DNA from: Borrelia sp. P9F1
GTDB taxonomy: Bacteria > Spirochaetota > Spirochaetia > Borreliales > Borreliaceae
NCBI RefSeq assembly: GCF_030436115.1
Contig: NZ_CP129407.1
Location: 124,001 to 188,000, forward strand
Reading direction: 5' to 3'
DNA length: 64,000 bases
Within the stretch, counting starts at the first letter, position 1. Each line of letters opens with the position of its first letter. Shown in pieces: positions 27,422 through 36,732 of this stretch. A program made the position numbers and the translations under genes. The notes below the pieces were generated by a model. It saw nothing but the letters and a program-made list of their open reading frames with translations. It searched no databases and was not told where the DNA came from.

Positions 27422-28225
27422 ATGAGACTAATAATTAGACCCGAATATAGAGATATTTCAAGGTGGGCCGCCAACCATGTAGCCATGAGAATAAAAGAAT
27501 TCTTACCAACAAAAGAAAAGCCCTTTGTCTTGGGTCTTCCAACAGGTAGTTCTCCTCTTGGAATGTATAAAAGCCTAATTGAAATGTACAAACTTGGCAA
27601 AATTTCGTTCGAAAACGTAGTTACATTTAATATGGACGAATATGTAGGACTAGATAAAAACCATCCCGAAAGCTACCATTCATTCATGTGGAATAACTTC
27701 TTCTCACATGTAGACATAAAGAACGAAAATGTAAATATTCTAGATGGTAATGCTACTAACCCCTATCAAGAATGCGAAGATTATGAGAAAAAAATTAAAT
27801 CCTATGGTGGAATTGAACTTTTTGTGGGCGGAATTGGCCCTGACGGCCATATTGCTTTTAACGAACCAGGATCATCTCTTCAATCAAGAACAAGGGTTAA
27901 AACCTTAACTCAGGACACAATCATTGCAAATTCAAGATTTTTCGACAACGATGTTAATAAAGTTCCCAAAAGTGCATTGACTGTAGGAGTAGGAACTATC
28001 ATGGACTCAAAAGAAGTGCTAATTATTGTAAACGGGCACAACAAGGCGAGAGCATTAAAACATGCAATCGAAAGCGGAGTTAACCACATGTGGACAATTA
28101 GCGCCCTACAGCTACACGCAAAAGCAATTATCGTCTCGGATGAATCTGCAACGCATGAACTTAAGGTCGGCACGGTAAAATACTTCAACGATATCGAAAA
28201 AGATAATTTCGATAACGACGTGTAA
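27422..28225 (+). CDS. nagB: Glucosamine-6-phosphate deaminase
   Basis: 267 residues. Substrate-loop [18 protein letters not shown], the catalytic region NMDEYVGL, and [17 protein letters not shown] are intact. It converts glucosamine-6-P to fructose-6-P and ammonia, completing the NagA pathway for GlcNAc from chitobiose and host glycans. AAGGAG lies before ATG 27422. The 99 bases after its stop up to sodA show no clear terminator. Confidence 0.97.
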   Translation: MRLIIRPEYRDISRWAANHVAMRIKEFLPTKEKPFVLGLPTGSSPLGMYKSLIEMYKLGKISFENVVTFNMDEYVGLDKNHPESYHSFMWNNFFSHVDIKNENVNILDGNATNPYQECEDYEKKIKSYGGIELFVGGIGPDGHIAFNEPGSSLQSRTRVKTLTQDTIIANSRFFDNDVNKVPKSALTVGVGTIMDSKEVLIIVNGHNKARALKHAIESGVNHMWTISALQLHAKAIIVSDESATHELKVGTVKYFNDIEKDNFDNDV

Positions 28226-28324
28226 TATTTTCAACCTAGTAATTAGCCACAAACCTGCTGATAGGAGAAAGCGCCCCCTTTGACTCTCCCTACCCAGATT
28301 GGCCTCAAAGTCCTTAAAACAACA

Positions 28325-28936
28325 TCACTCTATTATCTCGTTGTACACTCTTGAAACTTCTTCCCAATTTAGGACCTTGAAGAATGCATCAAGATAATCA
28401 GCTCTTCTATTTTGATATTTAAGGTAGTATGCATGCTCCCAAACATCAATACCTAAAACAGGTTTGTAGTCTTCCATCAAAGGACTGTCTTGATTTAATC
28501 TTGCTACTATTTGCAATTCCTTTTTTGCATGAAGGACTAACCATGCCCAACCACTTCCAAAAATCTTCATAGCTGAATCCTTTAAAGCCACCTTAAGCTT
28601 ATCAAGGCTTCCAAAAGTAGTATTAACATGTTCTTCAAAATTCTCTAAAATATTATCTCTATTCCCAGGCCTTAGCACCCTAAAATACATGGCATGATTA
28701 GAATACCCACCGCCATTATTTCTTATCGTCGTTTGTAATTCCTGAGGAAAACGTTGAATATTCTTTAATACACTTTCAATATCTTCAGAATAATTTATTT
28801 CTGCTTTCTCAAGGGCAGAATTTAAATTTACTGTATACGCGTTGTGATGTTTACTATGGTGAAGTTCCACAGTTCTAGCATCGATATATGGCTCCAATGC
28901 ATCATAAGCGTAACCAAGTTCTGGCAATTTAAACAC
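28325..28936 (-). CDS. sodA: Superoxide dismutase (Fe/Mn family)
   Basis: 203 residues. Metal ligands fall in [29 protein letters not shown] and [14 protein letters not shown] (Asp and His). The frame extends upstream to ATG 28963 and 29008, but the GTG at 28936 has GAGGAGG exactly placed and gives the family's usual start [16 protein letters not shown]; this start was therefore chosen. Borrelia SodA is reported to use manganese, fitting an organism with little iron. It lies 13 bases after secA on the same strand. Confidence 0.93.
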   Translation of the reverse strand: MFKLPELGYAYDALEPYIDARTVELHHSKHHNAYTVNLNSALEKAEINYSEDIESVLKNIQRFPQELQTTIRNNGGGYSNHAMYFRVLRPGNRDNILENFEEHVNTTFGSLDKLKVALKDSAMKIFGSGWAWLVLHAKKELQIVARLNQDSPLMEDYKPVLGIDVWEHAYYLKYQNRRADYLDAFFKVLNWEEVSRVYNEIIE

Positions 28937-28949
28937 AAAATCCTCCTCT

Positions 28950-31646
28950 CTAGCCTTTTCCATGGCAATTTTTATATTTCTTACCACTCCCGCAGTGACA
29001 AGGTTCATTTCTCCCCACTTTGGGACTACTTCTAACTATTTGCACACCTCCAGCATTATTCCCTTCTCCAGAAACGAAATCCGTAAACTTTTTATGAGTA
29101 GCTCTTATTTTCTTAAGAGGCTTATTTTCATAATCACTAGAATCAACGTCAACCTTCATTTGTAAAGTTCGCCTTATAGTCTCAACCTTAATATCCTTTA
29201 CAAGCTCACTAAAAATTATGAAACCCTCTTCCTTGTACTCAGTAATCGGATTTTTATTAGCATAAGACCTAAGATAAACAGACTCTCTTAAAGAATCAAG
29301 ATTTGCGAGATGTTCTTGAAACTTAAAATCAATATTTTTTAAATATTCGTATCTCAGAAATTCATTTAAAAGCTCAGGACCAATTAAATTTTCTTTCGCA
29401 GCTAAATTAGTCTTAGCAACTTCCATCAATCTATCTTTTAAATATAAAATACTAACTCCCTCCAAAGAGCCAATATCCTCCATCATGTGGGCAAAAATTG
29501 AATTTATTTCGCCTAAAATGGAACCCGTGACCACGCCACCTTTAACCTCATCAAACAAAAAGTCAAGATATTCCCTTAAAGAAAGAAGAAGGCGCTCCTT
29601 AATATTGTCATCGGCAAGAATTGAATCTCTTTGTGCATAAATAAATTCTCTATGTTTCGTTATAACATCGTCATATTCCAAGAGGTGCTTTCTAATTTCA
29701 AAATTTCTATCTTCTACTCTCTTTTGTGCATTAACCAGGGATCTTGTCAACAAAGAATGTGCAATAGGCTCACCTGTGGCCATACCAAGCTTCCCCATTA
29801 GTGACCTTAAACTATCACCTGCAAAAAGACGCATCAAATCATCTTCAAGGGATACATAAAACCTTGACCGACCGGCATCTCCCTGCCTTCCTCCTCGACC
29901 TCTAAGTTGATTATCTATTCTTCTCGACTCATGCCGCTCACTACCAATAACATAAAGCCCACCAAGTTTTTTCACTTCCTCATAGTCTTTAAAATACTGA
30001 TCCCTTTCTTCCCAAACAGCTCTTTGAAACTCTTCAAGACTCGCCCCCGTCCCAATTTTCTTACGAACTCGATGCTCAAGATTACCCCCAAGCTTAATGT
30101 CAGTACCCCTACCAGCCATGTTAGTAGCAATCGTAACAGCATGCTTTGCTCCTGCTTCGGCAATAATTAAAGCTTCGCGAAAATGATTCTTCGCATTAAG
30201 TACCTCATGCCTAATCCCTCTATTTTTAAACATATTTGACAAAACTTCAGATTTCTCAATAGAGACCGTTCCAACAAGTACAGGCTGCCCCCTATTGTAA
30301 GCCTCATAAACTTCATCAGTAATCGCATTAAACTTGAATTCCTCAGTGTAATAAATAATATCATCCTCGTCTATTCTTGCCACCAACCTATTGGTAGGAA
30401 TAACCACAACATCAAGATTGTATATCCTATGAAATTCCTTAGCCTCCGTATCAGCCGTACCCGTCATACCAGAAATCTTCTTAAACATCCTAAACAAATT
30501 CTGAAATGTAATTGTTGCCATGGTCTTATTTTCACTCGCAACCCTAACACCCTCCTTTGCTTCAATAGCTTGGTGTAATCCATCAGAATATCTTCGTCCC
30601 GTTAAAACACGACCCGTAAACTCATCAACAATCTCAACTCCAGAATCTCCAACAATATATTCTCTATCCTTTAAAAAAAGCAAATGAGCCTTTAGAGCTT
30701 GGGTCATATAATGAACATAATTAAAATTAGGATCAACATACATAGACCCCTTAATTATGCCTCTTGAAACCAAAATTTTCTCAAGGTTATTCAATCCATT
30801 CACCGTAAAAGATATCCTCTTGCTCTTCTCATCAACCGTAAAATCTCCATCAAGATCATCAATCTCTAAAGGATAATCTCCGGTTTTTGGATCCCTAGAA
30901 CATTCCTTTAAAAGGGGTACAAGAGAATTAACTTCAAGATAAGCCCTAGTATCCCCTTCAGTAGAACCTGAAATAATTAAAGGAGTTCTAGCCTCATCAA
31001 TTAAAATAGAATCAATCTCGTCAATAATGCAGTAATTAAAATTCCTTAAAGATTTCTGCGCTAAATCGAAGCGCATGTTATCTCTTAAATAATCAAATCC
31101 AAGCTCATTATTTGTAACATAAGTAATATCTCTACCATATTCCACTTTCCTTCTGCCATGATCCATATCAGAAAGCACAACACCAACACTAACCCCCAAA
31201 AGGTCAAAAACTGGCCTCATCCAATTTGAATCACGTTCAGCAAGATAATCATTAACAGTAACAATGATAACCCCATCACCCGTTAAACTGTTCAGATAAG
31301 CAGCCTGAACAGAAGATAAAGTTTTACCCTCTCCCGTCTTCATTTCTATTATTTTACCTTGGTGAAGCGCAAGTCCTGCAATAAGCTGAACATCATAAGG
31401 TCTCTCCTTAAGTCGCCTCCTAGCAGCTTCTCTAGAAAGAGCAAAGGCTCTCTCTAGTATATTTTCCAAAGTCTTACCTTCTCTAAGTTCACCCTTAAAT
31501 CTCTCCGTCTCCCTACTAAAGTCTTCATCAGCCAAAGAAAGTGCCCAAGACTCGAGCCTATTAATATTCCTTAAAGCAGGAAGATAATTTTTTAAATCTC
31601 TTTTATTCTTTGAGCCAACAGCCGCCTCAAATATCGCTCTTAACAT
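28950..31646 (-). CDS. secA: Preprotein translocase ATPase SecA
   Basis: About 898 residues from ATG 31646 ([18 protein letters not shown]); an open frame reaches 31763, but that extension overlaps the divergent lipoprotein gene and is not SecA-like. Walker A in [14 protein letters not shown]-type [36 protein letters not shown] and [19 protein letters not shown] are intact. The C-terminal zinc finger [18 protein letters not shown] would bind SecB or ribosomes. It drives Sec export of the many signal-peptide proteins in this window. A GGGAGA ribosome site lies upstream. Confidence 0.97.
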   Translation of the reverse strand: MLRAIFEAAVGSKNKRDLKNYLPALRNINRLESWALSLADEDFSRETERFKGELREGKTLENILERAFALSREAARRRLKERPYDVQLIAGLALHQGKIIEMKTGEGKTLSSVQAAYLNSLTGDGVIIVTVNDYLAERDSNWMRPVFDLLGVSVGVVLSDMDHGRRKVEYGRDITYVTNNELGFDYLRDNMRFDLAQKSLRNFNYCIIDEIDSILIDEARTPLIISGSTEGDTRAYLEVNSLVPLLKECSRDPKTGDYPLEIDDLDGDFTVDEKSKRISFTVNGLNNLEKILVSRGIIKGSMYVDPNFNYVHYMTQALKAHLLFLKDREYIVGDSGVEIVDEFTGRVLTGRRYSDGLHQAIEAKEGVRVASENKTMATITFQNLFRMFKKISGMTGTADTEAKEFHRIYNLDVVVIPTNRLVARIDEDDIIYYTEEFKFNAITDEVYEAYNRGQPVLVGTVSIEKSEVLSNMFKNRGIRHEVLNAKNHFREALIIAEAGAKHAVTIATNMAGRGTDIKLGGNLEHRVRKKIGTGASLEEFQRAVWEERDQYFKDYEEVKKLGGLYVIGSERHESRRIDNQLRGRGGRQGDAGRSRFYVSLEDDLMRLFAGDSLRSLMGKLGMATGEPIAHSLLTRSLVNAQKRVEDRNFEIRKHLLEYDDVITKHREFIYAQRDSILADDNIKERLLLSLREYLDFLFDEVKGGVVTGSILGEINSIFAHMMEDIGSLEGVSILYLKDRLMEVAKTNLAAKENLIGPELLNEFLRYEYLKNIDFKFQEHLANLDSLRESVYLRSYANKNPITEYKEEGFIIFSELVKDIKVETIRRTLQMKVDVDSSDYENKPLKKIRATHKKFTDFVSGEGNNAGGVQIVRSSPKVGRNEPCHCGSGKKYKNCHGKG

Positions 31647-31708
31647 ACTAAGTATCAATTCTCCCAAATAATTGACTTTTAACCATTTAAAATAATACCA
31701 TCTAAAGC

Positions 31709-32845
31709 ATGAGAAAGTTTTACAAAATTTACATACTAAGCCTACTTTCTGTAATTGTATCATGTAACACTAAAACTTTAAATGAACTAGGCGAGAAGCA
31801 ATTTGAAATACCATTCGGAACACTACCTGGAGAAATCGCACCACTTGAGAATAGATTTAGCAATTCAAGTTTTGATATTAAAACATACAACGGCCTCGTA
31901 TACATTATAGAGGCAAAAGCAAACAAATTAATGATTTTTAATTCTTATGGAAAACTAATTCAAGCGTACCAAAATGGAATATTTAAAACAAATCATGACC
32001 TTAAGATCAAAAAAGTAGATTTTGAAAATATCCAAGCCGTCTATCCTTCAAAAGATTTTATTGTAGTGTCAGACAAGCTCGATAGTGAAAAATCTAAATT
32101 CGATGAGAAAGAAAATATTGCATACTTTACGAAAATATTCATTTTAAATAAAGATTTATCCATAGAGGTACTGGGACAGGAAGGGAAAGATGGAACACTA
32201 TTCCCACAAGTTTACGACATAAACATTGATGACGGAAATCATATAGCTATAATAACAATATATGGTGAAGGATACATCATATATTCTTATGACAACGAGT
32301 TATTGCCCCTTTACAAGGTTTATGTCAATAAACATATGTTACAAATACCTGAAGACGAAACAAAAAAATATAATATATCGATAGATAAAGTATTCTTCGA
32401 AGTAAGCAAGAAAATTATCTATGTGAAGACAACTTATTATGAAAACATCGGAACTAATGAAAATATTAGCGATCTTGGCGTGAGAATTAAAAATCAACAT
32501 TTATACACAATAAGCCTAGACAAAAATAGAAAATTTGAAATAAAGAACAGGATTATCCTGCCTAAAAACTTATTAGATGATCAACAGGAAAGTTTTATCA
32601 ATATCATTGGAATTCAAAAAGATAAGATAATAGCATCCACTAATATAAAAAATCTGCTCAATACTTTGATGTGGAGTCTTGACAATAAGGGACAAATTAA
32701 AGAGCAAATGATTTTAATTGAACCCCCAAACCTTACATTTCTTGCTGAAAGTCTATCTAGGGATGGAATACTTAGCATACTTTATGGCGAGAAAAGTGGA
32801 GTAAGTGTTTATTGGTGGAATTTAAACACCCTGCTTAAGCTATAA
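31709..32845 (+). CDS. Lipoprotein with beta-propeller-like repeats, unknown function
   Basis: 378 residues. The N-terminus ([19 protein letters not shown]) is a lipoprotein signal peptide with the lipobox VIVSC; Cys19 should be acylated. After a Gly/Pro-rich entry ([20 protein letters not shown]), repeated short beta stretches ([40 protein letters not shown]) resemble the six-bladed/NHL-type propeller lipoproteins of Borrelia. Divergent from secA by 62 bases. It lies upstream of two small membrane proteins on the same strand, likely one unit. No enzyme motif is seen. BB0155 by order (from memory). Confidence 0.72.
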   Translation: MRKFYKIYILSLLSVIVSCNTKTLNELGEKQFEIPFGTLPGEIAPLENRFSNSSFDIKTYNGLVYIIEAKANKLMIFNSYGKLIQAYQNGIFKTNHDLKIKKVDFENIQAVYPSKDFIVVSDKLDSEKSKFDEKENIAYFTKIFILNKDLSIEVLGQEGKDGTLFPQVYDINIDDGNHIAIITIYGEGYIIYSYDNELLPLYKVYVNKHMLQIPEDETKKYNISIDKVFFEVSKKIIYVKTTYYENIGTNENISDLGVRIKNQHLYTISLDKNRKFEIKNRIILPKNLLDDQQESFINIIGIQKDKIIASTNIKNLLNTLMWSLDNKGQIKEQMILIEPPNLTFLAESLSRDGILSILYGEKSGVSVYWWNLNTLLKL

Positions 32846-32863
32846 CCCTAGGCATCAACACCT

Positions 32864-33289
32864 GTGCGAAACAAAGATTGTAATACTCAAACACAAAGCA
32901 GATATAACCAAAGACTAAAAAAGCACTTAATCCTAGGAGCGTTTTTTGTCATAATGTTATTTGTTATAAAAATACTACTCATTCCCGAACTTAAAAAATC
33001 AGGGAGGCTGGGACATGAACCCACAGTAGTAATAGAGTATAAGAAAGGAAATAAAAATTTATATCTTAAAATAAATATTCAAAGCCCAAATGAAGATTTA
33101 GGAAAAGCTAGCTTAGAAATATACCTAGACAACAAGCTTATCGAAAATAACATGATTTACATAGACAAGATCAATTATACGTTATATACTAGTTTAGAGT
33201 ACAGAGATGAGGTTTTATTAAGTGTGATCCTGGTAAACAAAAGAGGAAATCAGTTCTACTTTGGTAAGCAATTGAATTTTGGGGGTTGA
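32864..33289 (+). CDS. Single-span membrane protein, unknown function
   Basis: 141 residues starting with GTG and no clear ribosome site, so the start is uncertain. A Lys-rich N-terminal tail precedes one transmembrane helix (LILGAFFVIMLFVIKILLIP, residues ~25-44); the rest is a beta-rich exported domain (PTVVIEYKKGNKNLYLKINI). No family is recognised. It sits 18 bases after the lipoprotein gene and is directly followed by the next membrane protein. Confidence 0.7.
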   Translation: MRNKDCNTQTQSRYNQRLKKHLILGAFFVIMLFVIKILLIPELKKSGRLGHEPTVVIEYKKGNKNLYLKINIQSPNEDLGKASLEIYLDNKLIENNMIYIDKINYTLYTSLEYRDEVLLSVILVNKRGNQFYFGKQLNFGG

Positions 33290-33292
33290 GTG

Positions 33293-33709
33293 ATGTTGCA
33301 GATATATTTCATGTCAGTCTTGCTTAATATATTGGGAGGCATAGTCCTAGCATTCCCAATTTTAAGGGAGAAATTTAAGTTTTTCGTTGTATTTGAAGAG
33401 TTTGTAAGTCTAGTTAATGATAACAGGAGCATAAAAAGCATTTTTGGCACGGTATTTTTGGTAGCTAGCATTTTTGAAATAATTACACCTTATGGTCTAC
33501 CGATAATTGGAAATTTATTTCCTGCTATTAGCTTATTTTTCATAGGGTTCATCTTTTTCCTAAGCCAAAAGATCCCATCAAGCATTCAAAACAGCAAAGA
33601 ATATGGAAAATTCAAGTCCCTACTTGAAGACAATAAAAAATTAATAGGAATCTTTTCAATAATTATTGGAATAATTCATTTTTTCGCAGCAAGAGTGCCC
33701 TTGCTATAA
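33293..33709 (+). CDS. Small polytopic membrane protein, unknown function
   Basis: 138 residues from ATG 33293, which has GGGGG eight bases ahead; a GTG at 33290 is an alternative. About four hydrophobic segments (SVLLNILGGIVLAFPIL; FGTVFLVASIFEIITP; NLFPAISLFFIGFIFFL; LIGIFSIIIGIIHFFAA) make an integral membrane protein with no known motif. It is the last gene of the 31709 unit; the next 220 bases are regulatory DNA. Confidence 0.7.
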   Translation: MLQIYFMSVLLNILGGIVLAFPILREKFKFFVVFEEFVSLVNDNRSIKSIFGTVFLVASIFEIITPYGLPIIGNLFPAISLFFIGFIFFLSQKIPSSIQNSKEYGKFKSLLEDNKKLIGIFSIIIGIIHFFAARVPLL

Positions 33710-33798
33710 TTTATCCCAAGATAAACATCTACAGTTCTAACCAAATTTGCACAAAGTGACTAGAAATTTATGCAATCGTGTTATCATGTTTAACATTA

Positions 33799-33827
33799 TT
33801 GTATAAATTTAAAATGATAATTATTAT
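33799..33827 (+). promoter_or_regulatory. Promoter of the S2-like lipoprotein unit
   Basis: TTGTAT (33799-33804), a 17-base spacer and TATTAT (33822-33827). The predicted start is about 33834, directly before the Shine-Dalgarno of the 18-codon ORF. The -10 lies inside the Fur-like palindrome. Confidence 0.55.
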
Positions 33828-33829
33828 CA
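33815..33829. promoter_or_regulatory. Perfect Fur-type 7-1-7 operator on the -10 element
   Basis: TGATAATTATTATCA is an exact match to the 7-1-7 Fur-box consensus TGATAATnATTATCA, and the palindrome extends one further base each side. It covers the -10, the standard position for repression. Borrelia has one Fur/PerR-family regulator (BosR) and little iron, so the effector may be metal or redox rather than iron. Confidence 0.65.
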
Positions 33830-33844
33830 TAAAAGAAGGAGAAT

Positions 33845-33901
33845 ATGACAACTCAATTTATGCATGTAATTCATATCAATATGTTTAATACTATTGCTTA
33901 A
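33845..33901 (+). CDS. 18-codon upstream ORF (possible leader peptide)
   Basis: ATG to TAA with a good ribosome site (AAGGAG, 33836-33841) encodes MTTQFMHVIHINMFNTIA. It lies between the Fur-type promoter and the lipoprotein gene at 33930. It could be a translated leader, a regulatory peptide or a chance ORF; there is no independent evidence of translation. Confidence 0.35.
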   Translation: MTTQFMHVIHINMFNTIA

Positions 33902-33913
33902 ATGACTAGTCAT
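33902..33913. promoter_or_regulatory. 12-base perfect palindrome before the S2-like gene
   Basis: ATGACTAGTCAT begins within the TAA stop of the upstream ORF and ends just before the AAGGAG of the 33930 gene. It could be a protein site or a small hairpin that affects ribosome access. Confidence 0.4.
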
Positions 33914-33929
33914 AAAAGGAGAAAATATT

Positions 33930-34661
33930 ATGCTGAAGAAAATAAAAAATATGAAATTCATTGTGTTTTTTACGTTAATTGTACTAACAATTGGATGTTC
34001 TTTTTTCAAAGGCCCTCAAGAACCTATCTTTAATGAAAAAGAGATTGGAATGCGGATAGGTGATCAAAAATTAGAATTCATTGATGGAAAAAAATACATA
34101 GAAAAATTACCTGTAATAAATAAAAGTGCAACCGTGACCTGGAAAAAAACAAAAGCAATGCCAATTTTTGATAAAAAAGGACAAGAAATTCTTGCTCTTA
34201 AGGGAAAGATGGGATACTCTTACGTAGTCTCTCCTATTAAAATGAATAAAGAACTAAGTGACTCTGCTTCATTTTTTATTCTTATTGAGACTACTACAAA
34301 AGGAGATCCGGAATATACAGTTGACAACTTAAGACTAGCAACATCCGGCGCTAACCTAGACATTAAAAACTCTGTTTTATTTCCACCGGAGCCATCAGGA
34401 GAAACAGGTTATGTAACATCCTTTCCTTTCGGATTAGCAATAACTAACGAAGTTAAATTGGCGTTTGATGACACATATATAGACGAGAAATGGACTTACA
34501 TGATCGCTAAATTAACTTTGAGAAACAAAAAAACTCAAAAATTAGAAACCTATGAAATATCTCTTAATTCAAAATTTGTACATGAGCTGCTAAAAGAAGT
34601 AAGCAGTCTGTATCCAGATATCAAAGAAAAAAATTATGATTTATTCGCCGACTTAAAATAA
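33930..34661 (+). CDS. S2-related exported lipoprotein
   Basis: 243 residues with lipoprotein signal (MLKKIKNMKFIVFFTLIVLT then IGC; Cys24 acylated). The mature part shares a layout with the 34902 protein: basic/hydrophobic start, GQEILALKGKMGYSYVVSPI, a Phe-rich strand (SASFFILIETTTKGDPEY), and a C-terminal YMIAKLTLRNKK region. Strong ribosome site AAGGAGA. In B. burgdorferi the corresponding genes are annotated as S2-related antigens (from memory). Likely under the Fur-type operator upstream. No enzymatic motif; probably a surface or periplasmic protein. Confidence 0.7.
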   Translation: MLKKIKNMKFIVFFTLIVLTIGCSFFKGPQEPIFNEKEIGMRIGDQKLEFIDGKKYIEKLPVINKSATVTWKKTKAMPIFDKKGQEILALKGKMGYSYVVSPIKMNKELSDSASFFILIETTTKGDPEYTVDNLRLATSGANLDIKNSVLFPPEPSGETGYVTSFPFGLAITNEVKLAFDDTYIDEKWTYMIAKLTLRNKKTQKLETYEISLNSKFVHELLKEVSSLYPDIKEKNYDLFADLK

Positions 34662-34685
34662 TGTGCCTAGCGCATTATTTTAAGT
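34651..34685 (+). terminator. Long hairpin over the S2-like gene stop codon
   Basis: Arms of 16 bases (34651-34666 and 34670-34685) differing by one pairing, with the loop CTA; the stop TAA (34659-34661) is inside the 5' arm. It is AT-rich and lacks a downstream T-run, so it may be an mRNA 3' stabiliser rather than a strict intrinsic terminator. Confidence 0.6.
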
Positions 34686-34901
34686 CTCAAAATCAGCATC
34701 TACAATAAAAGTGGTATCCTTACTATTTCACCCAGAACAAGCTCAATACTGAAAATGAGTAATTCCAGTTCTTCCTGAAATAAAAATCACAACTCGTTGC
34801 TGGCTTCATGTTAATTTTACAGTGTTACACCAAAATCCCTCAGGTATGATACAATTAAATGGTTTTACATTTAAAACAATATATCACTTAAAAGGACTCT
34901 A
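34686..34901. other. Intergenic region between the two S2-like genes
   Basis: About 216 bases without an ORF I can support. It should hold the promoter of the second gene: TATGAT (34845) and TACAAT (34850) are -10 candidates, with a weak TTACAC (34825). AAAGGACT precedes the ATG at 34902. No Fur-like palindrome is seen here. Confidence 0.5.
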
Positions 34902-35576
34902 ATGCTAATGCCAAGAAAATTAATCTTACTTCTTCTCTTCATAGGGTTAAGTCGATTTCTGTTTGCAACGGACGTGCTTGACCCATTTCAGAATTCTAAA
35001 TACATTGTAAGGGAAAATGTAAAAGTAAAAGTTAGAACATTGCAGCAAAGCATCTTTTTTATAACGGCTGAAGTTGTGATTAGCACACCTTATATGGAAT
35101 TGACAAATCCTGAAGGACAAAAAATAAAAGAACTTGAGGGAATAACTTACTCATTTGTCAATGCCTTTGTAGTAATTGGTTCAGCGGCTGCCATTTCATT
35201 TGATTTGTCAAATGAAGCCTCTGAAAAATACGAAATAACACAATTAGAATTTTTAACTCCCGATGATGGAGATTTTATATATTACTTAAATGGAATGGCA
35301 ACTGGAAAACAAAACTCACAAAAAGAAGGCTGCACAGATGCTTATTCTTTTGGAGTATTAAGAACTCCCACACTAGCAAAAACGATCGCTGGATATTACA
35401 AGAACTCGAATTGGTATTATATTATTGCAAGAATAACAGTAAAAGATAGGATAGATAATTCAGAAAAGCAATACAAAATAAGAATCAATCCTGAAATATA
35501 TAATAACTTTCAAAAGGAATTAAGGACAGTTTATAAGGATCAAAATTTTAGTTATTTTCCAATACCAGTGGAATAA
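34902..35576 (+). CDS. Second S2-related exported protein, signal peptidase I type
   Basis: 224 residues. Signal peptide MLMPRKLILLLLFIGLSRFL then FA|TD, with no lipobox Cys, so it is likely soluble in the periplasm or secreted. Paralogous in layout to the 33930 protein: GQKIKELEGITYSFVNAFVV against GQEILALKGKMGYSYVVSPI, and YIIARITVKDRI against YMIAKLTLRNKK. A start at ATG 34908 is equally possible. Followed by alr. Role unknown; the pair probably arose by duplication. Confidence 0.7.
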   Translation: MLMPRKLILLLLFIGLSRFLFATDVLDPFQNSKYIVRENVKVKVRTLQQSIFFITAEVVISTPYMELTNPEGQKIKELEGITYSFVNAFVVIGSAAAISFDLSNEASEKYEITQLEFLTPDDGDFIYYLNGMATGKQNSQKEGCTDAYSFGVLRTPTLAKTIAGYYKNSNWYYIIARITVKDRIDNSEKQYKIRINPEIYNNFQKELRTVYKDQNFSYFPIPVE

Positions 35577-35631
35577 ACAAACTTAAGAATAAAAAATTTA
35601 TTTCAAATCCACTATTATATAATTACTGGAG

Positions 35632-36732
35632 ATGAGCAAGCGTAAAGAGATCGTCATAAACTTTAAAAGTTTGGAACATAATTTAATGTCAATAAAGAAG
35701 CACATTCAGGGTAGGGAATTAACGGCTACTCTGAAAGCCGATGCTTACGGACACGGACTGATTAAAACATTCAATTTTTTGAAAGAAAAAGGGGTAAATT
35801 ATTTTGGTCTTTTCTGGATAGATGAAGCTATAAAGATTAAAAAAATTGACAAAAATGCAGAAACATTGCTCTACATTAACACAGATAGAAATGAAATAAA
35901 AAATCTGGTTAAGTTTAATATTACTCCCTTTGTAGCCGACCCTTACTACTTATCTTTAATAGAACAAGAATGCTTAAGGCAAGATAAAAAAATAAAGGTT
36001 CACTTAAAAGTTGATGTCGGAATGAACAGATATGGAATTAAGATAGAAAATGCTTTGGGCTTGGCTGATCAAATACATAATTCAAAATCAGTAGAATTAG
36101 AAGGAGTTTGCACTCACTTACCCACAACAGAAAATACAAAAATCACTAAAGAACATACAGAAAAATTTACATGTTTCATAGATAAGCTTAGCCAAAACAA
36201 CATAAATCCCAAATTTTTCCATGTATCCAATTCAGAGCATACAGAGAACTACACCATAAGTAAAAAATTCAACATGGTAAGACCTGGTCTTATTTTATAT
36301 GGATACCATTCAAATCCAAATAGGCCAAAAAACAATTTAAATCTCAAACCTGTATTAAGTTTGTATTCAAAAATTATATTTCTTAAAAATATAAGCCAAG
36401 GAGAATCAGTATCATACTCAGGCCTATTTACAGCAAAAGAAAACATGCAAATTGGCCTTGTGCCTGTTGGATACTTTGATGGCATTCCACAAAATACATC
36501 CAATAATTGTTATTGTCTAGTAAAAGACAGAAAGTGCCCAATCAGAGGAAAAGTTTGCATGAACATAACAATAATTGAGATACCTAAAGATTTAAAAATA
36601 AATATAGGAGAGAGGGTAGAAATAGTCTCTGAAAATTTACCTCTGGATGAACTTAGTAGAGAATCTAGGGTGAGCAAGTATGAAATACTATGCTCAATTG
36701 GCAAGCATAATAACAAAAAATATCTATATTAA
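35632..36732 (+). CDS. alr: Alanine racemase
   Basis: 366-residue PLP-dependent fold III enzyme. The PLP lysine is in TATLKADAYGHGL (residue ~37). Other marks are KVDVGMNRYGI, CTHLPTTENTK, FHVSNSEHTEN, MVRPGLILYGYHSN and the catalytic Tyr region SVSYSGLFTAKENMQIG. It makes D-alanine for peptidoglycan. A TATAAT (35618-35623) ends eight bases before ATG 35632, leaving almost no leader. The 3' end overlaps the convergent neighbour by 9 bases. Confidence 0.95.
   Translation: MSKRKEIVINFKSLEHNLMSIKKHIQGRELTATLKADAYGHGLIKTFNFLKEKGVNYFGLFWIDEAIKIKKIDKNAETLLYINTDRNEIKNLVKFNITPFVADPYYLSLIEQECLRQDKKIKVHLKVDVGMNRYGIKIENALGLADQIHNSKSVELEGVCTHLPTTENTKITKEHTEKFTCFIDKLSQNNINPKFFHVSNSEHTENYTISKKFNMVRPGLILYGYHSNPNRPKNNLNLKPVLSLYSKIIFLKNISQGESVSYSGLFTAKENMQIGLVPVGYFDGIPQNTSNNCYCLVKDRKCPIRGKVCMNITIIEIPKDLKINIGERVEIVSENLPLDELSRESRVSKYEILCSIGKHNNKKYLY

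Noticed and set aside
28226-28324. Terminator between nagB and sodA
   Set aside because: Several C-rich stretches but no stem with convincing pairing and T-run.
28937-29008. Longer sodA start at ATG 28963 or 29008
   Set aside because: These lie in the secA 3' end; GTG 28936 has an ideal ribosome site and the family length.
31647-31763. N-terminal extension of secA
   Set aside because: The extra 39 residues (Cys/Trp/Tyr-rich) are not SecA-like and overlap the divergent lipoprotein gene; the ATG at 31646 gives the canonical start.
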